Positions 1 to 5,205 are shown, numbered from the stretch's first letter. The stretch: DNA of 5,205 nucleotides from Candidatus Muproteobacteria bacterium (GCA_023266455.1 JAHFQD010000157.1:1-5205), one strand, 5' to 3'. Notes: generated from the sequence alone by a model not told the origin. Translations and numbers: made by a program.

Positions 1-987
1 GCGGCTCGTCCCTTGAATGTCCGTGACCACAACGTCGACCGCTTCCGCGTCGCGTCCGTGGCCGAAGCGCGCTGTCAGGCGCGCTGCTAGCAGTAAATCT
101 TCTTCATTCATCGAACCGTCGATCAACACCAGCGGGCCGGTGTGACTGGTCGCGTTCAAATGCGTGAACCGTTTGCGGTAGCCCTGCAGAAAATTGTTTT
201 CGCCCTCGTCGCGCCCGACGATGAGCTTGAAGTTCGGGCGCGGACGCATATGGCGGCCAACCTTGAGCAGCATGATGTCGTCGAGCTCGTATTCTTTGGT
301 GCCGCGCGACTGCCATAAATCCGCGAGTTTGTTCGAGTATTGTTCGTTCGTGAGGAAGCAGCAACCGCCGGCGGGTTGGGCGTAATCATGGAAACCGTAT
401 TTTTCCGCCAACGCCATTTGCACTTTGCGCGAGCGGCCGCTGATGTCGAGCAAGCCTTCGCGGTCGACCCAACCTTCACGTTCGGGCAGCGTCGGTGGCA
501 GCAGTTTGGCGCACAGCGGTCGTAGTAGTCGATCGAACGCACCGGATTCGCGCGCGACGACGGGCATGGTGTCCTTGCGTTGCGACATCGGTCGTTGGCC
601 GACGACTTCGCCGGTGATGATGAAATCGAAACCGTTCTGTTCCATCCACTCGCGCGCCTTGCGCACCATGAAGCCTTTGCAGTCGAGGCAAGGATTTAGG
701 TTGGAGCCGTAGCCGTGCTTGGGATTGATCACGACCGCTTTATAGTCTTCGATCACCTCGATGATGTGCAGCTTGATGCCAAGTTGCTCCGCGACCCATA
801 AAGCGTTGTTGCGCTTGGGCTTATTCTGATGCTCGCGGCGGATGGCGTGCGTATGACCTTCGACGCAGAAGCCCGTGTAGAAATTAATGCCTTCGACGTG
901 GATGCCCTGATCGAGCATCACCCGCACGGCGAGCATCGAATCGAGACCGCCGGAAATGAGTGCAACCGCTTTACGTGGGGAGGACAT
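1..987 (-). CDS. ThiI/MnmA-like PP-loop tRNA thiouridine synthase with C-terminal NFACT-R domain (partial, 3' end off window)
   Basis: Probable tRNA sulfurtransferase: it would adenylate a uridine and replace its oxygen with sulfur in the cytoplasm. Seen: the ATG at 987 opens 329 codons without a stop to the window edge. The PP-loop SGGLDS lies at residues 12-17, right after the start, which supports that start although no good Shine-Dalgarno precedes it. CLDC is at 100-103, TGEVVGQRP at 125-133, KLLPPTLPE at 161-169 and PAGGCC at 205-210. From about residue 240 the signatures KVGRH and VGRDEGEN (257-264) match the NFACT-R RNA-binding domain known to be fused to such PP-loop proteins. Database entries for this family are often named tRNA (5-methylaminomethyl-2-thiouridylate)-methyltransferase, which misdescribes the chemistry. 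Which uridine is modified cannot be read from sequence. The CxxC plus a later Cys could hold an Fe-S cluster. It lies 113 bp downstream of the M48-like gene on the same strand, so an operon is possible but unproven. Confidence 0.88.
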   Translation of the reverse strand, partial: MSSPRKAVALISGGLDSMLAVRVMLDQGIHVEGINFYTGFCVEGHTHAIRREHQNKPKRNNALWVAEQLGIKLHIIEVIEDYKAVVINPKHGYGSNLNPCLDCKGFMVRKAREWMEQNGFDFIITGEVVGQRPMSQRKDTMPVVARESGAFDRLLRPLCAKLLPPTLPEREGWVDREGLLDISGRSRKVQMALAEKYGFHDYAQPAGGCCFLTNEQYSNKLADLWQSRGTKEYELDDIMLLKVGRHMRPRPNFKLIVGRDEGENNFLQGYRKRFTHLNATSHTGPLVLIDGSMNEEDLLLAARLTARFGHGRDAEAVDVVVTDIQGTSR

Positions 988-1100
988 AAGAAAACGTTCG
1001 GGAAGAGAGGCGGGAATAGTAGCCGAATTTAGCGACGGCGGAAATAAAGGAAGGAGGCGATACGCCGTGTTTGGCGCAAATTAAGCCCTAACAAACCGGA
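988..1100. other. Intergenic spacer between the two minus-strand genes
   Basis: This 113-bp gap separates the stop of the M48-like gene from the start of the PP-loop gene. It is pyrimidine-rich on the minus strand and holds competing small inverted repeats (1035-1068). No convincing -35/-10 pair is visible; TACTAT read on the minus strand just upstream of the PP-loop gene (about 1015-1020) matches the -10 consensus at four of six bases, with a poor -35. The plus strand contains a perfect AAGGAGG at 1051-1057, but no real reading frame follows it. Confidence 0.5.
1035..1068 (-). repeat. Competing inverted repeats in spacer, possible weak terminator or attenuator
   Basis: ACGGCG at 1035-1040 is the exact complement of CGCCGT at 1063-1068, and a nested GGCG at 1056-1059 can pair with CGCC at 1063-1066 across a 3-base loop. 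The two pairings share one arm, so they exclude each other. On the minus-strand transcript the small hairpin is followed by a pyrimidine-rich stretch rather than a clean U-run. It could weakly terminate or modulate read-through from the M48-like gene into the PP-loop gene, but stems this short arise by chance in GC-rich DNA. Confidence 0.22.
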
Positions 1101-2513
1101 CTATGGCGGCGGCGTTGCTGGCGATTCGGTGCTCGGTTTCGGTTCCGCTTCCACGGTTGGCCAGGGCGAGGCCGAAGTAGCCGCCGGTTCCGCCGTCGGC
1201 AAGGTGGTCGTAACTTTATTCTCTTTCCAGTTAAACGAGCGGATATGCGCGGCGCGGCCGACCTCGAATTCGCCCGATTCGATGACTGTGTAAACGATCG
1301 GTTCGTCGCAACTGAACGCGTAGCGGCCGGGGCGGAAGTTTAAATCGAGCGCGGCGATGTTGCCGACTTCACACGGAACGCCGCCGAGTTTGCGTTGGCG
1401 GTTGAGCGCGATGCCGCCGAGGCGGCGCAGGTCGGTGTCGAGGCGCGTGTACGCGTCGGCTGGAATTTCCTTGGCGAGCGCCGCCGTCGGTTCCACCGCC
1501 GCCGGCGTGTTGTTGATCGGCACCGTTTGATTGTCGATGCGACTCGGCAACGGTTTCACCACGCCTGCGGTAATCAATTGTTGATGACCGTGCCAGATCG
1601 CGGCGACGATCACCGCCGGCCACAACAACGTCATCAGGATGCGCCAAGTGGAAAACGCATTCATCGGCGCGATACCCGGGATTAACGCCGCCATCACCCA
1701 CGCCATTGGATGACGTCGGCGCTGTTCGCCGTTGCCGGTGGCGACGCCGCGCAGATGCGCGATGCGACGGCTCAAATAAGGAATCGCCGAAATGAGTTCG
1801 AACAATGTGAACGCGGCGTCGCTGCGCGCGCTTTGTTCCGCGTAGTGGGCGATGCTGAACGATTTCCAACGCCGCGAACCGGCGGCGACGATGGCGAGCG
1901 CGAAGGCGGCGTCCACGCGGTTTTTGCAAGCGGCTAAACCGAGACGGTCGTATCCATAAACTTTCGCGCGCGCGTAGGCGGGGCCGATGAGGGGCACGAC
2001 GCGCCCCGGCAACAACAACCAGCGGAAACCGCGATCCAGATCGTGCAGACGTCCGAGTTCATGGCCGATGTAGAAATCGATCGCGCCTTGGCGCTCGGTC
2101 AGCGCGCCGACGAGTTCGCTGTTGAGCGCGATGTAGTCGCGTCCTAAGTAACGCAAACTGTATGAAAGTAAATGCGACGGTTGTTGAAATAAATACGCCG
2201 CGTGCGTGTCCGCGAGACTCAAGCGTTTTGCGCAAGAACGTACGCGCGAGAATAAATCGGGGTATTGATCCAAGCTGATTTCAACCGCGTGCCCCATCAG
2301 TCGCGCGGCCTGGACAGCCTTGCGCAAGGCGACGCTGATGTACGCTACAATCGCCGCGGTCCCGAATAGCAGCGCGACGTCGGCGAAAGACAACATCGTT
2401 CCGTAACGATCCCATATCGTCCACAGCAACAGCAGCAGTCCGATCCAGAAAAGGACGGAGATCAGAATAACCGCCGCGCGTAGTGGGCGTTCGTGTGGGT
2501 GAGGCGTAATCAT
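1101..2513 (-). CDS. M48 (Ste24p/HtpX-like) membrane pseudopeptidase with extra C-terminal domain
   Basis: 470-residue membrane protein. Seen: hydrophobic segments at about 12-33, 44-63 and 289-307, with a weaker one near 268-287. GHELGRLHD at 150-158 sits where M48 peptidases have HExxH, and ARAKVYGYDR at 181-190 sits where they have the ExxxD zinc motif. His151 and Glu152 remain, but the second His is Arg155 and the third-ligand Glu appears to be Val185; Asp189 is kept. The LLLPGR and VPLIG stretch between them also fits the family. Known: M48 enzymes need both His and the Glu to bind zinc. Inference: the protein is probably not a protease and may bind or regulate a membrane partner. Residues 352-432 form an extra domain with Cys381 and Cys402, probably periplasmic by the positive-inside rule, followed by a Pro/Ala/Thr/Ser-rich tail (440-470). 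It is divergent from mtgA. The ATG start has a poor Shine-Dalgarno. Confidence 0.8.
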   Translation of the reverse strand: MITPHPHERPLRAAVILISVLFWIGLLLLLWTIWDRYGTMLSFADVALLFGTAAIVAYISVALRKAVQAARLMGHAVEISLDQYPDLFSRVRSCAKRLSLADTHAAYLFQQPSHLLSYSLRYLGRDYIALNSELVGALTERQGAIDFYIGHELGRLHDLDRGFRWLLLPGRVVPLIGPAYARAKVYGYDRLGLAACKNRVDAAFALAIVAAGSRRWKSFSIAHYAEQSARSDAAFTLFELISAIPYLSRRIAHLRGVATGNGEQRRRHPMAWVMAALIPGIAPMNAFSTWRILMTLLWPAVIVAAIWHGHQQLITAGVVKPLPSRIDNQTVPINNTPAAVEPTAALAKEIPADAYTRLDTDLRRLGGIALNRQRKLGGVPCEVGNIAALDLNFRPGRYAFSCDEPIVYTVIESGEFEVGRAAHIRSFNWKENKVTTTLPTAEPAATSASPWPTVEAEPKPSTESPATPPP

Positions 2514-2573
2514 GTCGGGTTCACATGTTCGGTATCGTCGACATTGGGGTCAAGTTTTTATTTTGGCGTCAGG
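2514..2573. promoter_or_regulatory. Divergent intergenic region between M48-like gene and mtgA
   Basis: Only 60 bp separate the two divergent starts, so promoters for both genes must lie here or reach into the neighbouring coding sequence. On the minus strand TTGACC (2553 down to 2548) followed 17 bp later by GAACAT (2530 down to 2525) is a candidate with a good -35 and a poor -10; it would give a nearly leaderless transcript for the M48-like gene. On the plus strand TTCACA (2520-2525) and TCGACA (2538-2543) resemble -35 elements, but neither has a good -10 at normal spacing. The region is AT-rich at 2554-2565. Confidence 0.3.
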
Positions 2574-3527
2574 ATGAACAAACGAACGAAGATCAGGTGG
2601 CGCAAGTTATTACGTAGCCGACCCGTGGTGTGGATCGCGCGTTTGAGCACGGCGTTGCGTTGGGGAGTGCGCATCCTATTGGCGTTGCTCGTCCTTGATT
2701 TGTTCTATCTCGCCATCACGTGGCCCAATTGGAAAAGTGTAGCCGCCGGACCGATATCCAAGTCGGCGTTCATGCGTCATTACGAACAAGAGCCGGATGC
2801 CAACGGACGACCGCGACACGTGCGTTGGCAACCGGTGCCGTTATCCAGCATTTCGAAATCCATGCAACGCGCAGTGGTCTTGGCCGAAGACAGTCGGTTT
2901 TGGGAACACAGCGGTTTCGATCTCGCCGCGTTCAAAGAGGCGTTGGATCGCAATATCGATCAACGCCGGTTCGCTTTCGGCGCCAGCACCATCTCGCAAC
3001 AGACGGTAAAAAATTTATATCTCTCGCGATCGAAGACGCCGTTGCGCAAATGGCATGAACTGGTGTTGACGTGGGGCATGGAGCACCACGTTAAGAAGCA
3101 ACGCATCTTGGAGTTGTATCTCAACGTCGTCGAGTTCGGTCCGGGGATTTACGGTGTACAGGCCGCGGCGCAGGCGTACTGGGGCATTAACGCGTCGCAA
3201 CTCGATCCGCGCCAAGCAGCGGAACTCGCCGCCGCGTTACCGAGTCCGGCGCGAAATAATCCGGCACGTCGCAGCGCTTACTTTCAACAACGGTCGGCAC
3301 GCATTCTGCGATTGCTTGTACGCTTCCCCGGCGATGCGGCGGAGGCGGTCAACGCGTATCAAGGCGTGCCGCCGAGCGTTCCCGATAACGAGATGCCGAC
3401 CGAACCGTCGCCCGATTGCGATAACGGCGATTGTCCTCAGGGCGATAACACCTCGTTGCTACCGTCGCCGCTCGAGCCGTCGTCGCCCGCGACGCATAAC
3501 GCGGCGTCCGATGTATCCGATGATTAA
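2574..3527 (+). CDS. mtgA: Monofunctional biosynthetic peptidoglycan glycosyltransferase (GT51)
   Basis: Polymerises lipid II into glycan strands at the outer face of the inner membrane, without transpeptidase activity. Seen, numbering from the ATG at 2574 (317 residues): a basic N-terminus, one membrane anchor at about 31-50, then the GT51 motifs in order. These are EDSRFWEHSGFD at 105-116 with the expected catalytic Glu105, FGASTISQQTVKN at 135-147, RILELYLNVVEFGPGIYGV at 177-195, and AAELAAALPSPARNNP at 215-230. All hallmark residues are present, so it should be active. An earlier in-frame ATG at 2493 would add 27 residues overlapping the divergent gene and lacking an anchor-like start, so 2574 is preferred, although its Shine-Dalgarno is weak. 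The protein is longer than E. coli MtgA (about 242 residues): residues 265-317 form an acidic, Pro/Ser-rich tail with a CDNGDC motif at 282-287 and an Asp-Asp end. No penicillin-binding transpeptidase domain follows. Confidence 0.93.
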   Translation: MNKRTKIRWRKLLRSRPVVWIARLSTALRWGVRILLALLVLDLFYLAITWPNWKSVAAGPISKSAFMRHYEQEPDANGRPRHVRWQPVPLSSISKSMQRAVVLAEDSRFWEHSGFDLAAFKEALDRNIDQRRFAFGASTISQQTVKNLYLSRSKTPLRKWHELVLTWGMEHHVKKQRILELYLNVVEFGPGIYGVQAAAQAYWGINASQLDPRQAAELAAALPSPARNNPARRSAYFQQRSARILRLLVRFPGDAAEAVNAYQGVPPSVPDNEMPTEPSPDCDNGDCPQGDNTSLLPSPLEPSSPATHNAASDVSDD

Positions 3528-3561
3528 TGTTTGTTTTTAATGATTTTTATTCCTAAACGAG

Positions 3562-3579
3562 ATTTATTTCGGCATAAAT
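3562..3579. repeat. AT-rich perfect dyad upstream of the unknown gene
   Basis: ATTTAT (3562-3567) and ATAAAT (3574-3579) are exact inverted copies around the 6-base centre TTCGGC. The dyad abuts the extended -10 candidate at 3580-3588, where a -35 element would normally be. It could be a binding site for a dimeric regulator. As RNA it would be a weak A-U hairpin after mtgA, with only scattered T-rich DNA around it, so it makes a poor terminator. Confidence 0.3.
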
Positions 3580-3588
3580 TGGTACACT
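3580..3588 (+). promoter_or_regulatory. Candidate extended -10 promoter for the unknown gene
   Basis: TGGTACACT combines a TGn extension with TACACT, matching TATAAT at four of six positions. No good -35 lies 16-18 bp upstream, which is tolerated for extended -10 promoters. Transcription would begin near 3595, giving a leader of about 50 bases before the ATG at 3645. It sits in the 117-bp gap after mtgA, which shows no strong terminator, so read-through from mtgA is also possible. Confidence 0.35.
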
Positions 3589-3637
3589 GCCTCTCCTTCT
3601 GATGTTCCAAACGTTTTTCCAGAGATAGATGAGGCAG
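3587..3637 (+). repeat. 7-bp inverted repeat able to sequester the ribosome binding site
   Basis: CTGCCTC (3587-3593) is the exact reverse complement of GAGGCAG (3631-3637). The second arm contains the GAGG at 3631-3634, the more plausible Shine-Dalgarno for the ATG at 3645 (10-base spacing). In a transcript that includes the first arm, such as read-through from mtgA, the site would be paired. In a transcript starting near 3595 it would be free. The 37-base interior holds a further 4-bp pairing (TCTG 3598-3601 with CAGA 3620-3623) and the palindrome AAACGTTT at 3609-3616. Confidence 0.3.
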
Positions 3638-3724
3638 CGAGGCCATGACGAAGGTCTCTCATACGAATCCACCGCAATTTCCGCCGGTTTTTTTGGATCA
3701 CCAAAATCCGCAGGATGGAAATGA
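3602..3724 (+). other. Two tandem small upstream/overlapping reading frames
   Basis: An 8-codon frame (ATG 3602, TAG 3626-3628) ends exactly where a second ATG begins (3629). The second frame runs 31 codons to a TGA at 3722-3724 and overlaps the start of the unknown gene in another frame. Neither has a good ribosome binding site, and neither encodes a recognisable peptide. They are noted because the abutting stop and start could allow re-initiation in front of the main ATG at 3645; chance occurrence is quite possible. Confidence 0.12.
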
Positions 3725-4574
3725 AAATGGCATCGGCAGCTCGATGGATAGCGTCATCGGCAATCCTCATAACAGCAACACCGTTATCTGGAATCCAAGA
3801 CCACCCGACACCGAATCGAATAACTCGAATTCCGGTCCCGGAAGATCGTCGGGTTCAACGTCTAATAATGAGCCGACGCCGTACTCGAACCAATCGAATA
3901 AATCTAGCGATACGCCCGAAGAGAATAGCGTCTCGTTGTTTTTGACACGGACGCGTGGCTATCAAGCGCCCCGAGAAGCGAATATCCCTCAGGAAGCGCC
4001 GGCGCCCGAAACGCAGACCGCGCAAAACGATAGAACCGCGAACACCAAGAACACCTTCACTGAAACGTCCGCTATGCGCAGCGGCACGATGGCGAATGAA
4101 GCCAACGGGACGCAAAGCACCGTCCGTAGCGATGGCAGCGCACGTTACCTCCCCGAGACCATTGTCAGCGCCGCTAAGCCCGGCGCCGATGTCGGCCGGC
4201 CGGCGGCGTTTCAGGGAGAGGTCGTGCCGACTACAGATAATCGCGCATCGGCGATGTTGACCGATCTCACCGGTAAAACTCGAGAACCCGGGACGCGTTT
4301 TTCGGTGTTCTCGCAAACGTCCGGTGCGGAAAAGTCTCCGCTATTGTCGAATCAAACCGCGAATCAGATGAGCATGCGCGCGGTTTACGACCTCATCGAC
4401 ATGCGGATCATGCCCAAATGGTTATTGGGTATCGCCTCGAACGAATTCGCTATGGAGTACGTCAAAGGCCGTCGACGTCTCGATCGTTCCAGCAACGTCA
4501 AAGCGACCGCCCGCGCCGACGCTGCCGATCTCCTCGAACCGATCGCCTTTACGGGGCAGTTGGTCGACGACTAG
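3645..4574 (+). CDS. Unknown cysteine-free, Asn/Ser/Pro-rich, probably disordered protein
   Basis: 309 residues; I do not recognise a family. Seen: there is no Cys, no signal peptide and no membrane segment. Residues 1-95 are low complexity: by hand count about 47 of the first 100 are Asn, Ser or Pro, with clusters such as SNNSNSG (58-64) and SNQSNKSS (81-88). Residues 96-240 stay polar, rich in Thr, Ala, Glu and Arg. Only residues about 241-275 look ordered: MRAVYDLIDMRIMPKWLLG (244-262) and the following EFAMEYVKGRRR resemble amphipathic helix, ending in a basic patch. The last 30 residues are Ala/Asp-rich and acidic. It stands alone between mtgA and glyQ on the same strand. The uninterrupted 930-bp frame with its own start and leader supports a real gene. 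An N-terminal disordered substrate or effector, or a scaffold, is possible but unsupported. The ATG at 3645 has GAGG 10 bases upstream and a second GAGG only 2 bases upstream. Confidence 0.72.
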   Translation: MTKVSHTNPPQFPPVFLDHQNPQDGNENGIGSSMDSVIGNPHNSNTVIWNPRPPDTESNNSNSGPGRSSGSTSNNEPTPYSNQSNKSSDTPEENSVSLFLTRTRGYQAPREANIPQEAPAPETQTAQNDRTANTKNTFTETSAMRSGTMANEANGTQSTVRSDGSARYLPETIVSAAKPGADVGRPAAFQGEVVPTTDNRASAMLTDLTGKTREPGTRFSVFSQTSGAEKSPLLSNQTANQMSMRAVYDLIDMRIMPKWLLGIASNEFAMEYVKGRRRLDRSSNVKATARADAADLLEPIAFTGQLVDD

Positions 4575-4637
4575 TCGTACCGGGTTTTCTCCCAGCGTTT
4601 TTTATCGTTCTTGCGCTGTCTTCCGCGCGCCGCAAGG
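4575..4637 (+). other. Spacer after the unknown gene
   Basis: This gap contains a T-run at 4598-4603 preceded by only a 3-bp potential stem (GGG 4582-4584, CCC 4591-4593), so no convincing intrinsic terminator is present for the unknown gene. TTGCGC at 4611-4616 resembles a -35 element but lies 21 bp from the TATAAT, which is too far for normal spacing. Confidence 0.4.
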
Positions 4638-4650
4638 TATAATGCGGCAC
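4638..4650 (+). promoter_or_regulatory. Candidate glyQ promoter: perfect -10 with GC-rich discriminator
   Basis: TATAAT at 4638-4643 is a perfect sigma-70 -10 hexamer in otherwise GC-rich DNA, and GCGGCAC follows. A start near 4650 would leave a leader of about 20 bases before the GTG at 4671. No good -35 stands at 16-18 bp. GC-rich discriminators are typical of translation-related promoters that ppGpp represses, which would suit a tRNA synthetase gene; that regulation is inference. Confidence 0.5.
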
Positions 4651-4670
4651 CTAAAACACTAGCGCTCCTC

Positions 4671-5205
4671 GTGAATTTTCAAGAACTCATCTTCAAGCTC
4701 GGACGTTACTGGGCCGCTCAAGGTTGTGCGATTTTGCAACCGTACGACATTGAGGTCGGCGCCGGTACGTTCCACACCGCCACTTTTCTGCGCGCGCTCG
4801 GTCCGGAGCCGTGGAAAGCGGCTTACGTGCAACCGTCGCGGCGTCCAAAGGACGGCCGGTACGGCGAGAATCCGAATCGCTTGCAGCATTATTATCAGTA
4901 TCAAGTCGTGCTCAAGCCGTCGCCGAGCAATATTCAAGATCTCTATCTCGATTCGCTGCGCACCATCTGCATCGATCCCAAACAACACGACATCCGCTTT
5001 GTCGAAGACGATTGGGAATCGCCGACGCTCGGCGCGTGGGGTTTAGGTTGGGAAGTGTGGTTGAACGGCATGGAAGTGACGCAGTTCACGTACTTCCAAC
5101 AAGTCGGTGGACTCGATTGCAAACCGGTGCTGGGCGAAATCACCTACGGCCTCGAGCGCCTCGCGATGTATCTGCAAGGCAAAGAAAACGTATTCGATCT
5201 CGAAT
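4671..5205 (+). CDS. glyQ: Glycyl-tRNA synthetase alpha subunit (partial, 3' end off window)
   Basis: Catalytic alpha chain of the class II alpha2beta2 glycyl-tRNA synthetase, which activates glycine with ATP and charges tRNA-Gly in the cytoplasm with the beta chain GlyS. Seen: 178 codons to the window edge, near-identical in many stretches to known GlyQ. These include [19 protein letters not shown] (41-59), [19 protein letters not shown] (61-79, motif 2 region), [19 protein letters not shown] (106-124), [19 protein letters not shown] (126-144) and [16 protein letters not shown] (155-170, motif 3 region). E. coli GlyQ has about 303 residues, so roughly 60 percent is present. The start is GTG at 4671: the protein begins [14 protein letters not shown], which aligns with the FQGLILTLQDYW start region of E. 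coli, and no ATG lies in frame just upstream. No Shine-Dalgarno is visible. glyS would be expected downstream, outside the window. Confidence 0.97.
   Translation, partial: MNFQELIFKLGRYWAAQGCAILQPYDIEVGAGTFHTATFLRALGPEPWKAAYVQPSRRPKDGRYGENPNRLQHYYQYQVVLKPSPSNIQDLYLDSLRTICIDPKQHDIRFVEDDWESPTLGAWGLGWEVWLNGMEVTQFTYFQQVGGLDCKPVLGEITYGLERLAMYLQGKENVFDLE

Noticed and set aside
1051..1070. Perfect AAGGAGG on the plus strand followed by a GTG
   Set aside because: The frame from the GTG closes after five codons, and no plus-strand gene follows.
1369..1929. 186-codon minus-strand frame within the M48-like gene
   Set aside because: Arg/His-rich composition typical of an out-of-frame shadow; the overlapping frame has clear family motifs and membrane segments.
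2493..2573. Longer N-terminus for MtgA from an ATG at 2493
   Set aside because: It would overlap the divergent gene start, and the added residues do not resemble the N-terminus of the family; the ATG at 2574 gives the normal basic start plus anchor.
4192..4206. GCCGGCCGGC palindrome in the unknown gene
   Set aside because: It is coding sequence for Gly-Arg-Pro-Ala in a GC-rich stretch; no partner repeat elsewhere in the window.
3855..4316. 153-codon open frame on the minus strand inside the unknown gene
   Set aside because: It is Arg-rich with no recognisable motif and lies wholly opposite the plus-strand frame. It looks like a shadow of GC-rich coding sequence, although the weak annotation of the plus-strand gene means it cannot be excluded completely.
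4567..4578. Perfect 12-bp palindrome ACGACTAGTCGT centred on the stop codon of the unknown gene
   Set aside because: It ends at a mismatch on both sides, leaves only a 4-bp stem as a hairpin, and is not followed directly by a T-run; likely chance.
4582..4603. Possible intrinsic terminator (GGG/CCC followed by six T)
   Set aside because: The stem is only 3 bp, and four bases separate it from the T-run, too weak to call.

Overview
The window looks like chromosomal DNA of a proteobacterium, most likely a gammaproteobacterium. This rests on the close match of the right-edge gene to the alpha chain of the alpha2beta2 glycyl-tRNA synthetase, on a proteobacterial-type monofunctional transglycosylase (MtgA), and on a PP-loop tRNA-thiolation protein of the type fused to a C-terminal NFACT-R RNA-binding domain. 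I see no rRNA, tRNA, CRISPR array, insertion sequence or phage gene.

Layout. On the minus strand, from the left edge to 987, is the N-terminal 329 codons of a ThiI/MnmA-like tRNA sulfurtransferase that runs off the window. Upstream of it on the same strand (2513 to 1101) is a 470-residue membrane protein of M48 peptidase ancestry in which two of three expected zinc ligands appear to be replaced, so it is probably a pseudopeptidase. A 60-bp divergent gap separates it from mtgA on the plus strand (2574 to 3527), a complete GT51 peptidoglycan glycosyltransferase with an unusual acidic, proline-rich tail. A plus-strand gene of unknown function follows (3645 to 4574). It encodes a cysteine-free, Asn/Ser/Pro-rich, probably disordered 309-residue protein with a short, more ordered C-terminal segment. 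The right edge carries the first 178 codons of glyQ (GTG start at 4671), with a perfect TATAAT element upstream.

How the genes fit together. The two outer genes serve translation: tRNA thiolation, and charging of tRNA-Gly. The two central divergent genes are both envelope proteins by sequence; mtgA builds glycan strands, and the M48-like protein could be a binding or regulatory membrane protein, which is inference from degenerate motifs and proximity only. The disordered gene is the least explained part of the window. Its leader carries an AT-rich dyad, an extended -10 candidate, a 7-bp inverted repeat that could hide its ribosome binding site, and two small upstream reading frames. The most useful leads are the M48-like pseudopeptidase and this disordered protein with its leader. 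I do not see a clear multi-gene novel system.
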